From the NCBI RefSeq assembly GCF_905220565.1, contig NC_059404.1, positions 8,956,472 through 9,020,471 of the forward strand: a stretch of 64,000 nt of DNA, in the 5' to 3' direction. Both the position numbers and the translations under genes were made by a program. Of the stretch, positions 1-11,340 are shown in pieces. Numbering within the stretch: the first letter of the stretch is position 1; every line of letters starts with the position of its first letter. The notes beneath the pieces were generated by a model. It made no database searches and was not told the origin of the DNA. It was given only the letters and a program-made list of their open reading frames with translations. The DNA is from Melitaea cinxia (lineage: Eukaryota; Arthropoda; Insecta; Lepidoptera; Nymphalidae).

Positions 1-1898
1 CATATTACAAATGGATGGATGCTGGAGTTTTATAGGTTTAACGTCACTTTTTTATCTGATATATATGAACGATATTTCATTAAGATGACGATATTATGGT
101 AAAGTAACCATTTAATTAAGGAAAGAATATTTGTGACAAATAATAATTATTTTTTTATAAAACAATTATCTACATATATTGACATAAAAAGCATAAAATA
201 GAAAACCTTGTATAATTGTAATTATTAATACTAGTCGCAAACACAAGATTTTAATTTAGTGTTAAACAATAAAATTATTGACATTATTAATGTTACTGTC
301 TTCTTGGTAATAGTTGTATATTCTAATCTCTAGAGGAATAGTCATTTGTCATACCTTACGGTAAGTAAGACAACTTCGCAGCTCTTGCCATTAGATAATT
401 GAGACAATTATTGTTACAGCTCAAGTAGTCTATGTTCACATTATTTATTATTTTTTACGCAATATTCAATGATAATGTAAAAAATAGTGTAATGCCAGAC
501 AATAATAACAACATAATCTCAATTATTGACTATTTTCATAAAGCAGAAGAGACTTTAACATTTTTTACAACCTTGAAGAGATTCTTCTCTTCAGATATTT
601 ATAAATAAATAAGCTCTGAAATAGCGTGAAAATATTTTATTACTACGACTCTTACACATAAAATCAGAACTAACTTTTTTAATAAAATAATTTGAGTTAT
701 TAGACCTTTATTACCACTGACACCACCACATATTCATTCATTACAAATATTAAGTTCCCAATTTATGCGTAGGAGTCATAGACATTTTCGATGTACAAAA
801 ATTTTACATTTTACAAATTAAAATTTACATTCGACTTCTAAAAAACTTAAAAACCACTTTTTAAAATAAATATGTTCATATAGGAACTAGATGTACCATA
901 TACAAAGTGTCATTAAACATGCGTCAGAATTATAATCTCACAGTACCCAATTTACAGTTGTACAACATAAACAAATTTACGTTTAAGCCTATTTTACAGT
1001 ACCTTTTTTTAGTTAAGTACACAAAATAGAATAATTACAGTTCATTTTTCTTACAAAGTCTTCTCGGTTGAATATAATTATATACGTGATTGAGGGTGAC
1101 TCTAAGAACTGACAAACTCTTACAGACACTAGTTAAAGTACCTTTAAGCCTACTGGAATAAATACGTATATCTTAAGTTTGAAGTTGAGTTTAATCTTGG
1201 TAAATTGTACAATATCCCTTACGACAAGTTACAGTACGACATTAGCTTGAAGTAACCGTTTGTTTTTATGTTTATATTTTCAAAAGTTTTACTCTACACG
1301 AGGGAGCTATCAGACATATATGAGAACATTCAATTTGGATAATTCAATATCAGTTTATTCATTGTCACTGAAATTTCCAACTAAGTATTTGCTTCAATTT
1401 TAAAGCCAAAGCCATTTAATGGTCTGGAGATCTAGAATAACAGTGTCGTATTCTACGTTTATGTTTAAATTTTGGATATAAAATATAACTGCAATCATAA
1501 ATTGCACGTTTTAAGAAATTACTCAAGTGTATATATTTGTTATTGTTATTTATAATTATTAAATCAAAAATTAGTAAAAATTACAAATAAGACTATTAAA
1601 AAATTATTTAAATTAACAACACTAACCTTACGCGTATTAAGTGTATTATAATAACATAATTTATAAATTTGCAAATAATTACATTTATGGAAATTTAAAT
1701 ATCTTCACGATTTTCTAGTGTAATTGAATAATTCAAAAGTACCTTGACCTTCCCGCATATAACTCGATATCTTCCTTCATATCTGTTAATGGTACCAGGT
1801 ACCACATAAACGTTGTTATACTAGTCTCAGAAGAGCAGTTAAATAGTGATATTACAAAATTATAGTAAAAAATACTTAAGATGATTTAATTATCTTTT
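1..1898. other. AT-rich non-coding stretch
   Basis: No open frame longer than about 60 codons, no splice-bounded exon and no repeat I recognise. Homopolymer-rich intergenic or upstream-intron DNA. It could be a 5' intron of the DIP gene at 22-36 kb, whose first exon is missing, but nothing in the sequence shows this. Confidence 0.5.
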
Positions 1899-1970
1899 AA
1901 CGTTGTATTACTTGTCGATGTAATTGAAGTTGGATTTATTTTCGTTCGCGAGCAAACACAATAATTATTA
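1899..1970 (-). repeat. Repeat A, terminal fragment
   Basis: About 70 bp match the terminal part of the repeat A family (complete copies at 21330, 47894, 58117 and 63137): the segment running from the TTGTATTACT..GTCGATGTAATTGAAG block to the GCGAGCAAACACAAT end. Only this end survives, so the copy is truncated. Orientation is given relative to the 21330 copy. Confidence 0.75.
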
Positions 1971-2150
1971 TTTATCATTACAAATAATAATACCAATTCC
2001 CCCGCTGCGTCTGATGACGAGACTAACTTGATGCAACCGCCGCCGCTGCTGTCGCACTTAATACCTGCTAGGAACTTGCTTGAAGCTCGGACGGTTAGTT
2101 AACTCGCTAGTATTTAAATAATTAAATATGAATGTACCCATATTTAATTT

Positions 2151-2475
2151 TTAACTGACTTCAAAAAAGGACGAAGTTACTCAATTTGATCCTATATATT
2201 TTTTTATTTTATTTTATGTATGTTCGGGGATAACTTTGTCGTTTATGAATATTTTGATAATTCTTTTTTGTTAGAGAAGAGATATCCCAAGTGTGGTAGC
2301 ATAATAAGGAAACCGGGATCTGATGATGGAATCCAAGAGAAATCGTGGGAAACCCTCGAAAATCGTAGTGACGACTAGTGCGTTTGTAAATTTTTTTCGT
2401 CTACTTACGTTGTATTACTTGTCGATGTAATTGAAGTCGGTTTTTTTTCATTTGCGAGCAAACACAATTATTATG
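2151..2475 (-). repeat. Repeat A, short diverged subfamily copy
   Basis: Starts with GACTTCAAAAAAGGA and ends with GAAGTCGG.. plus GCGAGCAAACACAATTAT, the two ends of repeat A. It is only ~325 bp: one of the two internal ~166-bp modules and most of the poly-T segment are missing. It shares the 'GATATCCCAAG..GGAAACCGGGATCTGATGATGG' block with the full copies. A similar short form makes up the right part of the composite at 50065-50753, so this looks like a real subfamily, not a random deletion. Confidence 0.75.
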
Positions 2476-2517
2476 TTTTTTTTTTTATTTAACATTTAAA
2501 ATAAAAACAAAACAAGT

Positions 2518-2740
2518 ATTCAGCCTGTAACATCCCACTGTTGGTCATAGGCCTCTTTCTCCATGCAGGAGAACGATCAGAGCTTAATCCACCACGCTGC
2601 TCCACTGCGGGTATGGCGCATATGTTCCCTACTATGAGTAACAATCGCTATCTATATAGGTATGTACGATAATAACCGGGACTGACGGCTTAACGTGCTC
2701 TCCGAGGCACGGTAGGGAGACCCACAAGGACTGACATCCA
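2518..2740 (-). mobile_element. tRNA-derived SINE (family S1), 5'-truncated
   Basis: On the minus strand this is the body and 3' end of the common SINE seen complete at 24918-25262. Recognisable blocks are 'cagcctgtaacatcccact', 'gatcagagcttaatccacca', 'ttccctactatgagtaac' and 'gggagacccacaaggact'. The tRNA-related head with the B box is missing, and the sequence breaks off at 'gacatccaaaccgg'. Confidence 0.85.
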
Positions 2741-2745
2741 AACCG

Positions 2746-4822
2746 GAAAGAATATTTATATTTATTTCTTATAATATAAGCATTATTATTATTTCACTGA
2801 ATATCACTTCGCCCGCCCAATACATAATTATTATTATTATTATTATATTAAGTACACAATTTAATCAATCTATAAATTACTTTGTATTTCTACAATCATC
2901 AACGAATTACTTTACGAGTAATCCTAAATGATCACTCACAATAATTTACTTGGTAGCACATGGAGACTGATAGATTGTTGTAATAACATAAGCTGAATTA
3001 ATCCGACTTAGGAGTGTCAAGCTGTCCCTCCAACGCGGCCTATTTAGAAAATCCCATAATCGAAACGTCTAAGAATGATGAGCACGTTAAACATATATAT
3101 TTTAAGTATAAATTATATACGGGATATTAATAAATAATATCATACATTAATTTAAATTCTAAATTCACTTATTTGCTTTTATTATATAACCAACAAAAAC
3201 AAATTAAAATTTCATAAATACGTAAAGATTACACCGTAAAGCAAGTAGTTTTCTAATCATAAGTTAAAATGATATTATATGACTAAATATCAACGAAAAT
3301 ATCTTAGAAAAAGGTGAAACTAACGCCTATATTCGTAATCTTAATAAAAAACATTTATGCTCCTTAGGTTATAAAGCTTTTGTAAATGTGAGATAATTTT
3401 TTTTACTTAATTTACAGATTACAAAAAAAGCTAGATTTGTGTATACAACGTCATAATGCTAAAAAAGAAATTATGCAAAAATAATTTCAGTATTTTATTC
3501 TGTATCGTAATTAAATCTTTCATTTTAAAATTATGTAATTCTTACAATAATTGTTATGAGCCTATTGACGTGTACAAACAGATATCTTGAAATCAAATAT
3601 TCGAAATATTTATTTTTAGACAGCTTTTTGATAATATCTGACTTTTTATAGAGAATATTACAATTCTCTTAAAAGGAGCTTGGGAAGAATTACAGAACGC
3701 TATTAGTTTGTTTAATGTTTTGTATAAACCGTTTCACCGTATAGCATACGAAATAACACAAAGTTTTAAATCAAATTTTTAGAAAATTACAGATAACCTT
3801 GACAGATAACCTGATAACCTTACAGATAATTGCTTCATATCTCTCTGATATAATTAAGTGTAACTCAATAAATGCAATAATACTGACATGGCTGTAATGT
3901 GCTGTCCTGGGTCCATCTTAAATAAATTAATGTTTTGGTATATATTTAATCTTCGCCGTTATTTTTGACACAGTATTATTTTCTGAAAGCCACTGATATA
4001 CACACACAATTTTTATTTATTACGGTTATTGAAATTTCGATACATTGGTACTCGTTATGGTCACGACACATGAGCTTCAACTGTACTTAGGAGAGAGAGG
4101 TTCACATTAGAAAAATTATTTTTAAATTTCGATTTTCTAGCTTAATATGATTTACTAAAAGTTTTCCTGAAGAAAATATTTAAAATATGTCATATAGTTG
4201 AATTTTGTTCTATAAAAAGTGGCAAAAATAAGTTATTTTACAGCCTTTTCTTGTGGAAAATATTGAATGTGATATGCAAAGTACAACAAAAATTGCACTA
4301 AAAACATTCGGCTTAGGTTATTTTGTAGGTAAATGGAACTGAGCCGGCGTAGAAGCGCCAATTCAGTCTCGTATTCTGCCAAATTTAGATAATCCGTTGA
4401 GTGATATATCTCAGACCGAAAAGAATACATTGGACATGGCGAATGCTAGAAATTAATTGTTATATCATTATTCTTTGCCTCTTTTTCCTTTAAAAATGCA
4501 GGCATTTTTTTTCCTTTTTAAATAGATAAGATTAGGTTAAATAAGGAATAAAATTTGGAGTGTGTTACTGTGTAGCAGAATTGCTATCAAATTAGATAAT
4601 TGTTTATATCTAAATAATAAAACGATTATTCACCACTATCCTGATTTTTATGACTTACAAATTATTTCCTGTATGGTATTAGTAAAATAGTGTTATGAAA
4701 ATACTGAGAAAATTATTGGCGTACATATATGTTGCTTTGTACGAATAAAACATAATGATAAATACGCAATCGTAAAAAAATACATCTAAACATTAAGTTT
4801 AGAATATTTCATCACTATTGCT

Positions 4823-4824
<2 letters not shown>
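2746..4824. other. AT-rich non-coding stretch
   Basis: No coding or RNA gene signal. A short local repetition of 'acagataacc' occurs near 3790-3830. The open frame on the minus strand at 4233-4430 is short, compositionally ordinary and has no recognisable domain, so I do not call it. Confidence 0.5.
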
Positions 4825-4857
<33 letters not shown>

Positions 4858-5030
4858 CCTCGTACCAGTAGTGACACAAAGCCAATACACCAATATGAAA
4901 TGAATTCCTGTATAAAGGAAAACATATGTTGGTTTGCTAAAACACTTTGTAACTAAAGCCTTAGTAAGCCGGCTGTAGGCATCAGACCTTTATTTTTCAC
5001 AAGCAATTGAGAAAATTTCGTAATTAAAAC
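4825..5030 (-). repeat. Probable retroposon tail: T-tract of about 30 nt plus flanking non-coding sequence
   Basis: A run of about 30 T is followed by a less AT-rich segment ('aatcctcgtaccagtagtgac'). Read on the minus strand this is the layout of a retroposed sequence ending in poly(A). The body was not recognised and no TSD was found. Confidence 0.35.
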
Positions 5031-5339
5031 CACTTAGAGTAAAAAATAGTAAATGTGACATCAACCTTTTTGTGCTGATAAATAATATGTAAAAGGTTAA
5101 TTTATTTAAAATGGTGCTTATATAATTTCTTTCTATACAAATTAGGATATATTTAAAATTAAACTAATGGACGAATAATATTATTATTTTTTTTTTGTAA
5201 TAAAGAACTACACCACGTACTTATTCATCAAATGGATGACAAATAACTGTAATAGCAATCTTGCTAGCTTAAAACTTATAGGCGGTAAAGATATTTTTTG
5301 TGACCTAGGTGTTATTTATTATTGTGGTGTGATTTTCAA

Positions 5340-6010
5340 AAATCATCTAAAGGCCGGGGGGTCTGGGGGCTAAGTGTGTTGTATTACCTAAACTTATAAT
5401 TTGCGTCTCAATAGTGAATGCTTAGTTTTGGTTATAAGTTTTTTAGACATAAGTATTTTTTTATTTATTTACGCCAATCAATGTTTATATATTATTATGC
5501 TATTTATTATCTACTATCTGTGCTTGCGACTTCGTCCGTGTTTTGGGTATTTGCATGTTCAACGTGATTCTTTAAATTACCATAACTTTTTTATTTTTGA
5601 CCCGATTGACATGAAATAAACACTAAATGTTAAGTGAAGCTTACCACAATATACTGATGAAAACCACATCTAAATCAGATAAGCCGTTTCTGAGATAGCG
5701 TGCACAAATGCACAGACAAATAGACAAAAAATCTGACAATCATTGTTTTGGGTGCTATTTGCGATGATAAACAGACAGCGATCCGTTACATTTTTATTAT
5801 ATGTATTTATGATAGGCATCACTTTTGGTCAGACAAGACATACATATCATTTCTATTATAATTGTTATTCAAGAGAAAACGTAGTTTCGATTAATCAACT
5901 AGAGCCGATCTTATCAGATGGCGAATTAACACGCAAACCAAATAAAACCTATTACACGGTAGAGTTTGTACTAAATTGATTCATTTTGACATGTTTGATT
6001 TAAATAAATT
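5340..6010 (+). repeat. Unclassified interspersed repeat (LINE/Helitron-type non-coding debris)
   Basis: The phrases 'agataagccgtttctgagat' and 'cacagacaaatagacaaaa' at 5680-5730 are typical of degenerate non-coding tails of insect transposable elements. The two small open frames here (5401-5619 and 5743-5979) sit in this material and look accidental, although the second begins with a hydrophobic stretch (see rejected items). Confidence 0.45.
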
Positions 6011-6095
6011 CATTTACCGTATTTTCATTTCAGGTACAACAAAAGTTAACCTACAAGATATTTTTAAGACTTTTTTTTATAATCTATGACTCAGT

Positions 6096-6455
6096 CTGCC
6101 GCCGCGTTAGACGCCTCGTTGGCGCGACTTTCACAGCACTGGTTTGTGGCTGTTGCGTTGGCGGTTGCGGGTTCGATCGCCGCATATGACACACATTTGT
6201 ACTGGCCATACAGATTTTTGCAGTGGTCTGGGTGTTTGTGCAGTCTTTGTAGATCACCCCATCGTGCCTTGGACAGCACGTTAAGCCGTCGGTCTCGGTT
6301 GTTATCATGTACACCTGATAGCGATCGTTATTCATAGTAGGGAATATATCCGCCAACCCGCATTGGAGCAGCGTGGTGGATTAAGCTCTGATCCTTCTCC
6401 TACATAGGAAAAGATGCCTATACCCAGTAATGGGATATTACAGCCTGAAGCATTC
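6096..6455 (+). mobile_element. tRNA-derived SINE (family S1), near full length
   Basis: The tRNA-related head has an A-box-like 'gttggcgcgactttcaca' and a B box in 'gcgggttcgatcgcc'. The body runs through 'cgttaagccgtcggtctcgg' and 'ggaatatatccgccaacccg' to the 3' end 'ggatattacagcctgaag'. An 8-bp direct repeat GACTCAGT at 6088-6095 and 6456-6463 is a likely TSD. Diverged several percent from the 24918 copy. The overlapping open frames here are SINE sequence, not genes. Confidence 0.85.
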
Positions 6456-6463
6456 GACTCAGT

Positions 6464-6560
6464 ATGACTAGCCCGTTGGAGCAGTTGTCAGTGAACCTAC
6501 TTTCTGCTCCAGGGTTCTGGGTTCAACTCTCGCCCAGAGTAACTGTATATAATGTATAAC
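6464..6560 (+). mobile_element. Second tRNA-derived SINE head (family S2), fragment
   Basis: Directly behind the S1 copy: 'actagcccgttggagcagtt' followed by 'gggttctgggttcaactctc', a tRNA-like A-box region and a B-box-like GGTTCAACTC. Related in layout to the heads at 15489 and 57749. No body or tail recognised past ~6560. Confidence 0.55.
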
Positions 6561-7327
6561 ATTTTTAATTATTTCAGTACAAAGATGTTTCGTACATATT
6601 TTAAATTAAATTAAATTATTGAATTACTTTTAAATACACGCTTAGACGAATAAAAATAAATGAAGGTGTGGTTGATGTGGTGCACTTTTATCCTCGAGAG
6701 AAGCGTTAAGAATTAGCAAAGAAGAGGCATCGTATAAAAGCGTTTTATTTGTTGAACAAAACGAGTTCGAATAGCTGCAATAGAGAGAAATAAATTCCAA
6801 TCAACGAAAAATATATTATATCCTACCCTTATATTTGGATTAAAGCATTTAATTAAATAGTATGCTCGACACTCCGGTTTGCAAAATATAATAATAATAT
6901 ATTGTTCGCTTTAAATACAATTTAAAACTAAAAAGATTACTTAAGAAAATTACTTTCTAAGTTTTTAAGCTGGAGGATTTACCGCGATTATTATTTCGAG
7001 CTTTCTGATATTTTGGCTACGTTGCAGATGCCATGTCGCCATTGGTATTTTGGTAAACAGTCCCTAATGTACAAATGTCGACAACCAAAGAGGAATTATG
7101 ATGAAATTGTTTTTCTTCAAAAAATAATTATAGCAGTAATAGTAACATAAATTAATTTGCTATATAAGACTTCATCATGTTGATCCCTAAGAACAGCACT
7201 TATTCTGTAATGTCTCCTTGATCTTTATAGATTATAAACCGTTGAAGGTAACAGAATAATTGCAGGATTTGAATTTAACATAATCCCCTAGTCAAATACT
7301 AACAAAAATGACACAAAAACATATTAA
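6561..7327. other. AT-rich non-coding stretch
   Basis: Nothing recognised between the SINE pair and the LINE. No splice-bounded open frame. Confidence 0.5.
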
Positions 7328-10300
7328 CTGAGGTAGGGCACAGCAGGAATTTCCTGCTCAAAATATGGAGCAGCCCGACTGGGGTGGTACCTCGACCTTA
7401 CAGAAAATCACAGCTAAATAACACTGTCTTCAAGCGGTGTTGTGTTCCTGTTGGTGAGTAAGGTGACCAGAGCTCCTCCCTCCCCCCCCCCCAAACATGA
7501 TGGCAGCACAGACTACGCAAAGATTACCTCAGGAGGGTACCGGTAGCAATAGCACCGGAGAATCCCTCTCTGGACTTCTGGGCTCAGGACCTGCACCTGA
7601 TTCCAGAAGCCTAGGCAGCCCCGCGAATTCTGGGGGGGGCAAATCTGTGCTCAACACATTAACTGCCTGGGGTAAACGGAGCAGTCGGCAGAAGTCCCCT
7701 ACCACTATGACTGTGGATTTCTGTAACATCAGAGGGCTTCATACTAATCTTAACGCCGTCCACTACCACCTCCAGACGGCGAAGCCGGCCTTGCTCTTTT
7801 TGACAGAGACGCAGATATCCTCTCCAGCTGATACCTCTTATCTCTCCTGTCCGGGGTACAAATTAGAACACTTTTTTGTACCGCGGGCTGGAGTTTGCGC
7901 GTACGTCAGAGAGGATGTGTGCTCTCGTCGCCTCGGCAGTCTTGAAGGTAGGGACCTCTCCATCCTTTGGTTGCGCGTAGACAGCGACGACCATCCCCGC
8001 GTCTATGCCTGCCTATATAGGTCCCACAGCGGTAACGACGAAACTGATCGACTCATGGAACACATTCAAATGGCTACAGACACCGTGCTACAACAGATCC
8101 CATCTGCAGAGATCGTGATACTTGGTGATTTCAACGCCCATCACACCGAGTGGCTCGGCTCGCGTACAACCGATCATGCGGGAAGATCTGTTTACGACTT
8201 TGCCTCAGCGTATGATCTGACACAATTAGTAGCATCACCAACGCGTATCCCTGATGTGGAAGATCATACGCCTTCCCTGTTGGACCTTTTGCTGACGTCT
8301 CACCCAGAAAAGTATGTAGTTTCCGTGGACTCTCCACTTGGCTCGTCGGACCACTGTCTGGTCCGGAGTTCTGTGCCAGTTACACGCCCACGATGGCCCC
8401 GCTTTGCGGGCAGCCGACGCGTTTGGCACTATAAGTCAGCTGATTGGGATGGAATGCGGTCCTTCTTCGCATCCTACCCATGGGGGCGAATCTGCTTCTC
8501 GCTGGATGATCCAGACATCGTTGCTGATTCTGTCGCCGAAGTGGTTCTGCAAGCCATGGAACTTTTTATTCCGTGCTCTGCGGTGCCTATAGGCGGCAAA
8601 TCCAAGCCCTGGTTTGGTCGACCATGCAAAATAGCTGCACGCCATAAGCGGGAAAGCTACCGAGCTTGGGCTAATGCATCGATGTCCCAGGATGTAAAGA
8701 CCAGCGCATTAAAAAAGGAGTATAACTTTGCCTCCAGGTCCTTCAAAAGAGTCATCGCTGAGGCAAAAGCGGAGTACGTGGGCAGAATTGGGGAGAGATT
8801 GGTTCGACTTCCTTCGGGAACTCGTGCATTCTGGTCACTCGCCAAAGCTGTCCAAGGGAATTTTTGTAAGCCATCCCTACCATCATTGCACATGAGGGAC
8901 GGCTCGTTGGCCCACACCGCGAAGGAAAAAGCCGATCTTTTAGGCTCTCTTTTTGCTTCCAACTCGACTTTGGATGATAGGGGAAAAATACCACCGACGA
9001 TCCCTCGGTGTGATACTATAATGCCGGAAATAGTTTTCCAACAGAGCTCCGTACGCAAAGCCCTTTTTTCGTTGGACGTCAATAAGTCGAGTGGGGCCGA
9101 TGGCATCCCTCCGTTAGTGCTACGAACTTGTGCTCCTGAGTTGGCACCCGTCCTTACGCGTCTTTTCCGGCACTCTTATTCCTTAGGCGTTGTCCCACGT
9201 TCGTGGAAGATGGCCTTGGTGCACCCGATCCCTAAGAAAGGGGACCGCTCAGATCCGTCCAATTATAGACCAATTGCTATAAGTTCCTTGTTTTCAAAGA
9301 TTATGGAATCCATAATCAACTGCCAGCTCCGGCGGTATTTGGAGGATCACCAGCTGATTAGCGATCGCCAATATGGCTTTCAACGGAGTCGCTCGGCTGG
9401 TGATCTTCTAATATTCTTAACTCAGCGATGGGCGGAGGCAGTCGAGAGCAAGGGAGAAGCGCTGGCGGTCAGTTTGGACATAGCGAAGGTCTTTGATCGG
9501 GTGTGGCATAGGGCACTTCTAACAAAGCTACCATCCTATGGGCTTCCCGAGAAATTATGTAAATGGATCACCAGTTTTTTGGCAGACAGGAACATCAAGG
9601 TCGTTGTTGATGGTGCATGCTCGGACCTCAAGTCTGTCAATGCTGGCGTTCCCCAAGGCTGTGTACTATCACCTACCTTGTTCCTTCTGCACATCAATGA
9701 CCTGTTACAAACAAGTGGCATTCATTGTTATGCGGACGACAGCACCGGGGACGCCTTATACACAGGCCGTCCTAATATTTCTCGGGAACGAGTCGATGAG
9801 TGTCGGAACAAACTTGTGTCTGAAATCGAGTCTCTTTTAGCCAAAGTCTCGCAATGGGGACGACATAATCTAGTCCAGTTTAACCCTAATAAGACACAAG
9901 TTTGCGCGTTTACCGCAAAAAAATCACCCTTCGTCGTTCCTCTTAAGTTTGAAGGCACTCCCTTAACAGCCTCGGCCAGTATTGGGATACTTGGCGTCGA
10001 CATATCGAGCAATGTGCAATTTCGTGGTCATCTGGAAGGAAAGGCTAAACTAGCCTCGAAGAAACTTAGTGTGCTCAGTAGGGCGAAGCAGTATTTCATG
10101 CCTTGCCACCGCCTACAATTATATAAGGCACAGATCCGGCCCCACATGGAATACTGCTCTCACCTATGGGCTGGAGCGCCCCAGTACCAGCTCCTTCCAT
10201 TTGACCGTGTTCAACGCCGAGCGGCTCGAATCGTTGGCGACAAGATTCTCTCCGATCGGCTCGATTCTTTGGCACTGCGTAGAGATGTCGGGTCACTCTG

Positions 10301-10692
10301 CATCTTCTACCGTATTTACCACGGGGAGTGTTCTGAGGAATTGTTCGGACTTATGCCTGCAGCAGAATTCCACCACCGGACATCGCGTCGAAATTCAAAA
10401 TTTCACCCACATCACCTCGATGTCTGGAAGTCTACGACAGCTCGATTCTTGCGCCATTTTCTGCCACGCACGACCCCTCTGTGGAACCAGCTGCCACCTA
10501 CGGTATTTCCGAAACAATACGACCTAGGGACCTTCAAAAGAAGAGCATATTCCTTTTTGAAAGGCCGGCAACGCGCCTGCTAATATTTTATGTAGCGGGT
10601 GTCTGTGGATGTTGTTTTTCACTTACCATCAGGTGAGACAACTGTCCGTTTGCCCCCTCTTCTATAAAAAAAAAAAAAAAAAAAAAAAAAAA
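7328..10692 (+). mobile_element. Non-LTR retrotransposon, CR1/jockey-like, single intact ORF, poly(A) tail
   Basis: A 3.36-kb LINE. Its 5' leader (7328-7496) starts near 'gaggtagggcacagcaggaa', contains a short inverted repeat AGCAGGAA/TTCCTGCT and ends in a C-rich run just before the ORF start. The ORF covers 7497-10583. The 3' tail carries 'cttaccatcaggtgagacaa', a motif shared with LINE ends at 45240 and 60740, then an A run to 10692. GC content is clearly higher than the flanks. No exact TSD was found ('aacatatta' upstream against 'aatattatt' downstream is only suggestive). An ORF1 was not seen, so the copy may be 5'-truncated or the family may have one ORF. Family assignment to the CR1/jockey group comes from RT motifs and is tentative. 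Confidence 0.85.
7497..10583 (+). CDS. LINE ORF2: AP endonuclease plus reverse transcriptase, 1028 aa
   Basis: Nicks target DNA and reverse-transcribes the element RNA (target-primed reverse transcription). Residues ~70-290 form an apurinic endonuclease-like domain: Asn in CNIRG, Glu in LTETQ, GDFNAHH (D211, N213) and SSDH (D285, H286). Residues ~540-830 are the RT: PIPKKGD..NYRPIA, SLDIAKVFD (D661), GVPQGCVLSP and the catalytic YADDS (Y745-D748). The C-terminal ~150 residues (VQRRAARIVGD..FYRIYHGE) match the truncated LINE piece at 60 kb. All key catalytic residues are present and there is no stop or frameshift over 1028 codons, so the copy is young or recently active. The start at 7497 (Met-Met) follows the C-rich leader. 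The first ~60 residues are low-complexity and may not be conserved. Confidence 0.9.
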   Translation: MMAAQTTQRLPQEGTGSNSTGESLSGLLGSGPAPDSRSLGSPANSGGGKSVLNTLTAWGKRSSRQKSPTTMTVDFCNIRGLHTNLNAVHYHLQTAKPALLFLTETQISSPADTSYLSCPGYKLEHFFVPRAGVCAYVREDVCSRRLGSLEGRDLSILWLRVDSDDHPRVYACLYRSHSGNDETDRLMEHIQMATDTVLQQIPSAEIVILGDFNAHHTEWLGSRTTDHAGRSVYDFASAYDLTQLVASPTRIPDVEDHTPSLLDLLLTSHPEKYVVSVDSPLGSSDHCLVRSSVPVTRPRWPRFAGSRRVWHYKSADWDGMRSFFASYPWGRICFSLDDPDIVADSVAEVVLQAMELFIPCSAVPIGGKSKPWFGRPCKIAARHKRESYRAWANASMSQDVKTSALKKEYNFASRSFKRVIAEAKAEYVGRIGERLVRLPSGTRAFWSLAKAVQGNFCKPSLPSLHMRDGSLAHTAKEKADLLGSLFASNSTLDDRGKIPPTIPRCDTIMPEIVFQQSSVRKALFSLDVNKSSGADGIPPLVLRTCAPELAPVLTRLFRHSYSLGVVPRSWKMALVHPIPKKGDRSDPSNYRPIAISSLFSKIMESIINCQLRRYLEDHQLISDRQYGFQRSRSAGDLLIFLTQRWAEAVESKGEALAVSLDIAKVFDRVWHRALLTKLPSYGLPEKLCKWITSFLADRNIKVVVDGACSDLKSVNAGVPQGCVLSPTLFLLHINDLLQTSGIHCYADDSTGDALYTGRPNISRERVDECRNKLVSEIESLLAKVSQWGRHNLVQFNPNKTQVCAFTAKKSPFVVPLKFEGTPLTASASIGILGVDISSNVQFRGHLEGKAKLASKKLSVLSRAKQYFMPCHRLQLYKAQIRPHMEYCSHLWAGAPQYQLLPFDRVQRRAARIVGDKILSDRLDSLALRRDVGSLCIFYRIYHGECSEELFGLMPAAEFHHRTSRRNSKFHPHHLDVWKSTTARFLRHFLPRTTPLWNQLPPTVFPKQYDLGTFKRRAYSFLKGRQRAC

Positions 10693-11220
10693 TATTATTG
10701 TGCTTTAAATTTCAATTGTTATATTTACTGTAACTGAACTAAAGGCACTGATGACCGAAATTTAACAAGCTAATATAACACTTATTATATTGCTATACGC
10801 TTGTGTTATTTGACCGAGAAAATTTAAAAAAATAGCACAACATGTATTATTAAATTTCAAATATCCGACCGATGATTACTAATATAATTGCGAGGCTGCA
10901 GAATATCCAAATGGTTTGTTTGAATCATTATAGTTCTTGGATAATAATTCTTGGCATTCTACAAGTAACTAAATTGTGAAGTTCTTTAATTCTCGTACAA
11001 AAAGTAAGCAACGCAGCTCTTCATTGTTGTTTCAACTGTAAATAGAGTTGAATACCCGCACCGTGATATATCTATAGCTAATTTAAATGGTTGAAAACTA
11101 TCATTCAAATATTTTATCTTTTAATCATCAGCGATCAAAGACACACAAGACACACACGTACCCTCAAGAACCACATTCTATCTTTCAATTGAGCGGTTAT
11201 TTTCTTATAAAATTCTATCA

Positions 11221-11340
11221 CCGGATCCAGTCGCTGGATCCGGCATTTCGCACCGGATTCAGTAAGTGCAAAATGAAGTAGAATGTGCAAATGATGGATT
11301 CACCAGATCCAGTTTTCCGGATTGCAAACTCTAATTACAA
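11221..11340. repeat. Cluster of CCGGATCCAG-type inverted repeats (MITE-like)
   Basis: CCGGATCCAG-TCG-CTGGATCCGG at 11221-11243 is a perfect 10-bp inverted repeat with a 3-nt loop. Variants ACCGGATTCAG (11252) and CCAGATCCAG (near 11302), followed by TTTTCCGG, continue downstream. The arrangement suggests the end of a small fold-back element. Family not identified. Confidence 0.4.

Noticed and set aside
5743..5979. 78-codon frame starting with a hydrophobic, signal-peptide-like stretch, considered as the missing first DIP exon
   Set aside because: It lies in transposon-tail-like sequence, and the only phase-1 GT (after ITFG) is a poor donor (GTCAGA). No other donor gives the needed phase, so the hydrophobic stretch looks accidental.
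6084..6356. Overlapping open frames on both strands
   Set aside because: They are translations of the S1 SINE; the same frames recur at 13535, 17509 and 24860.
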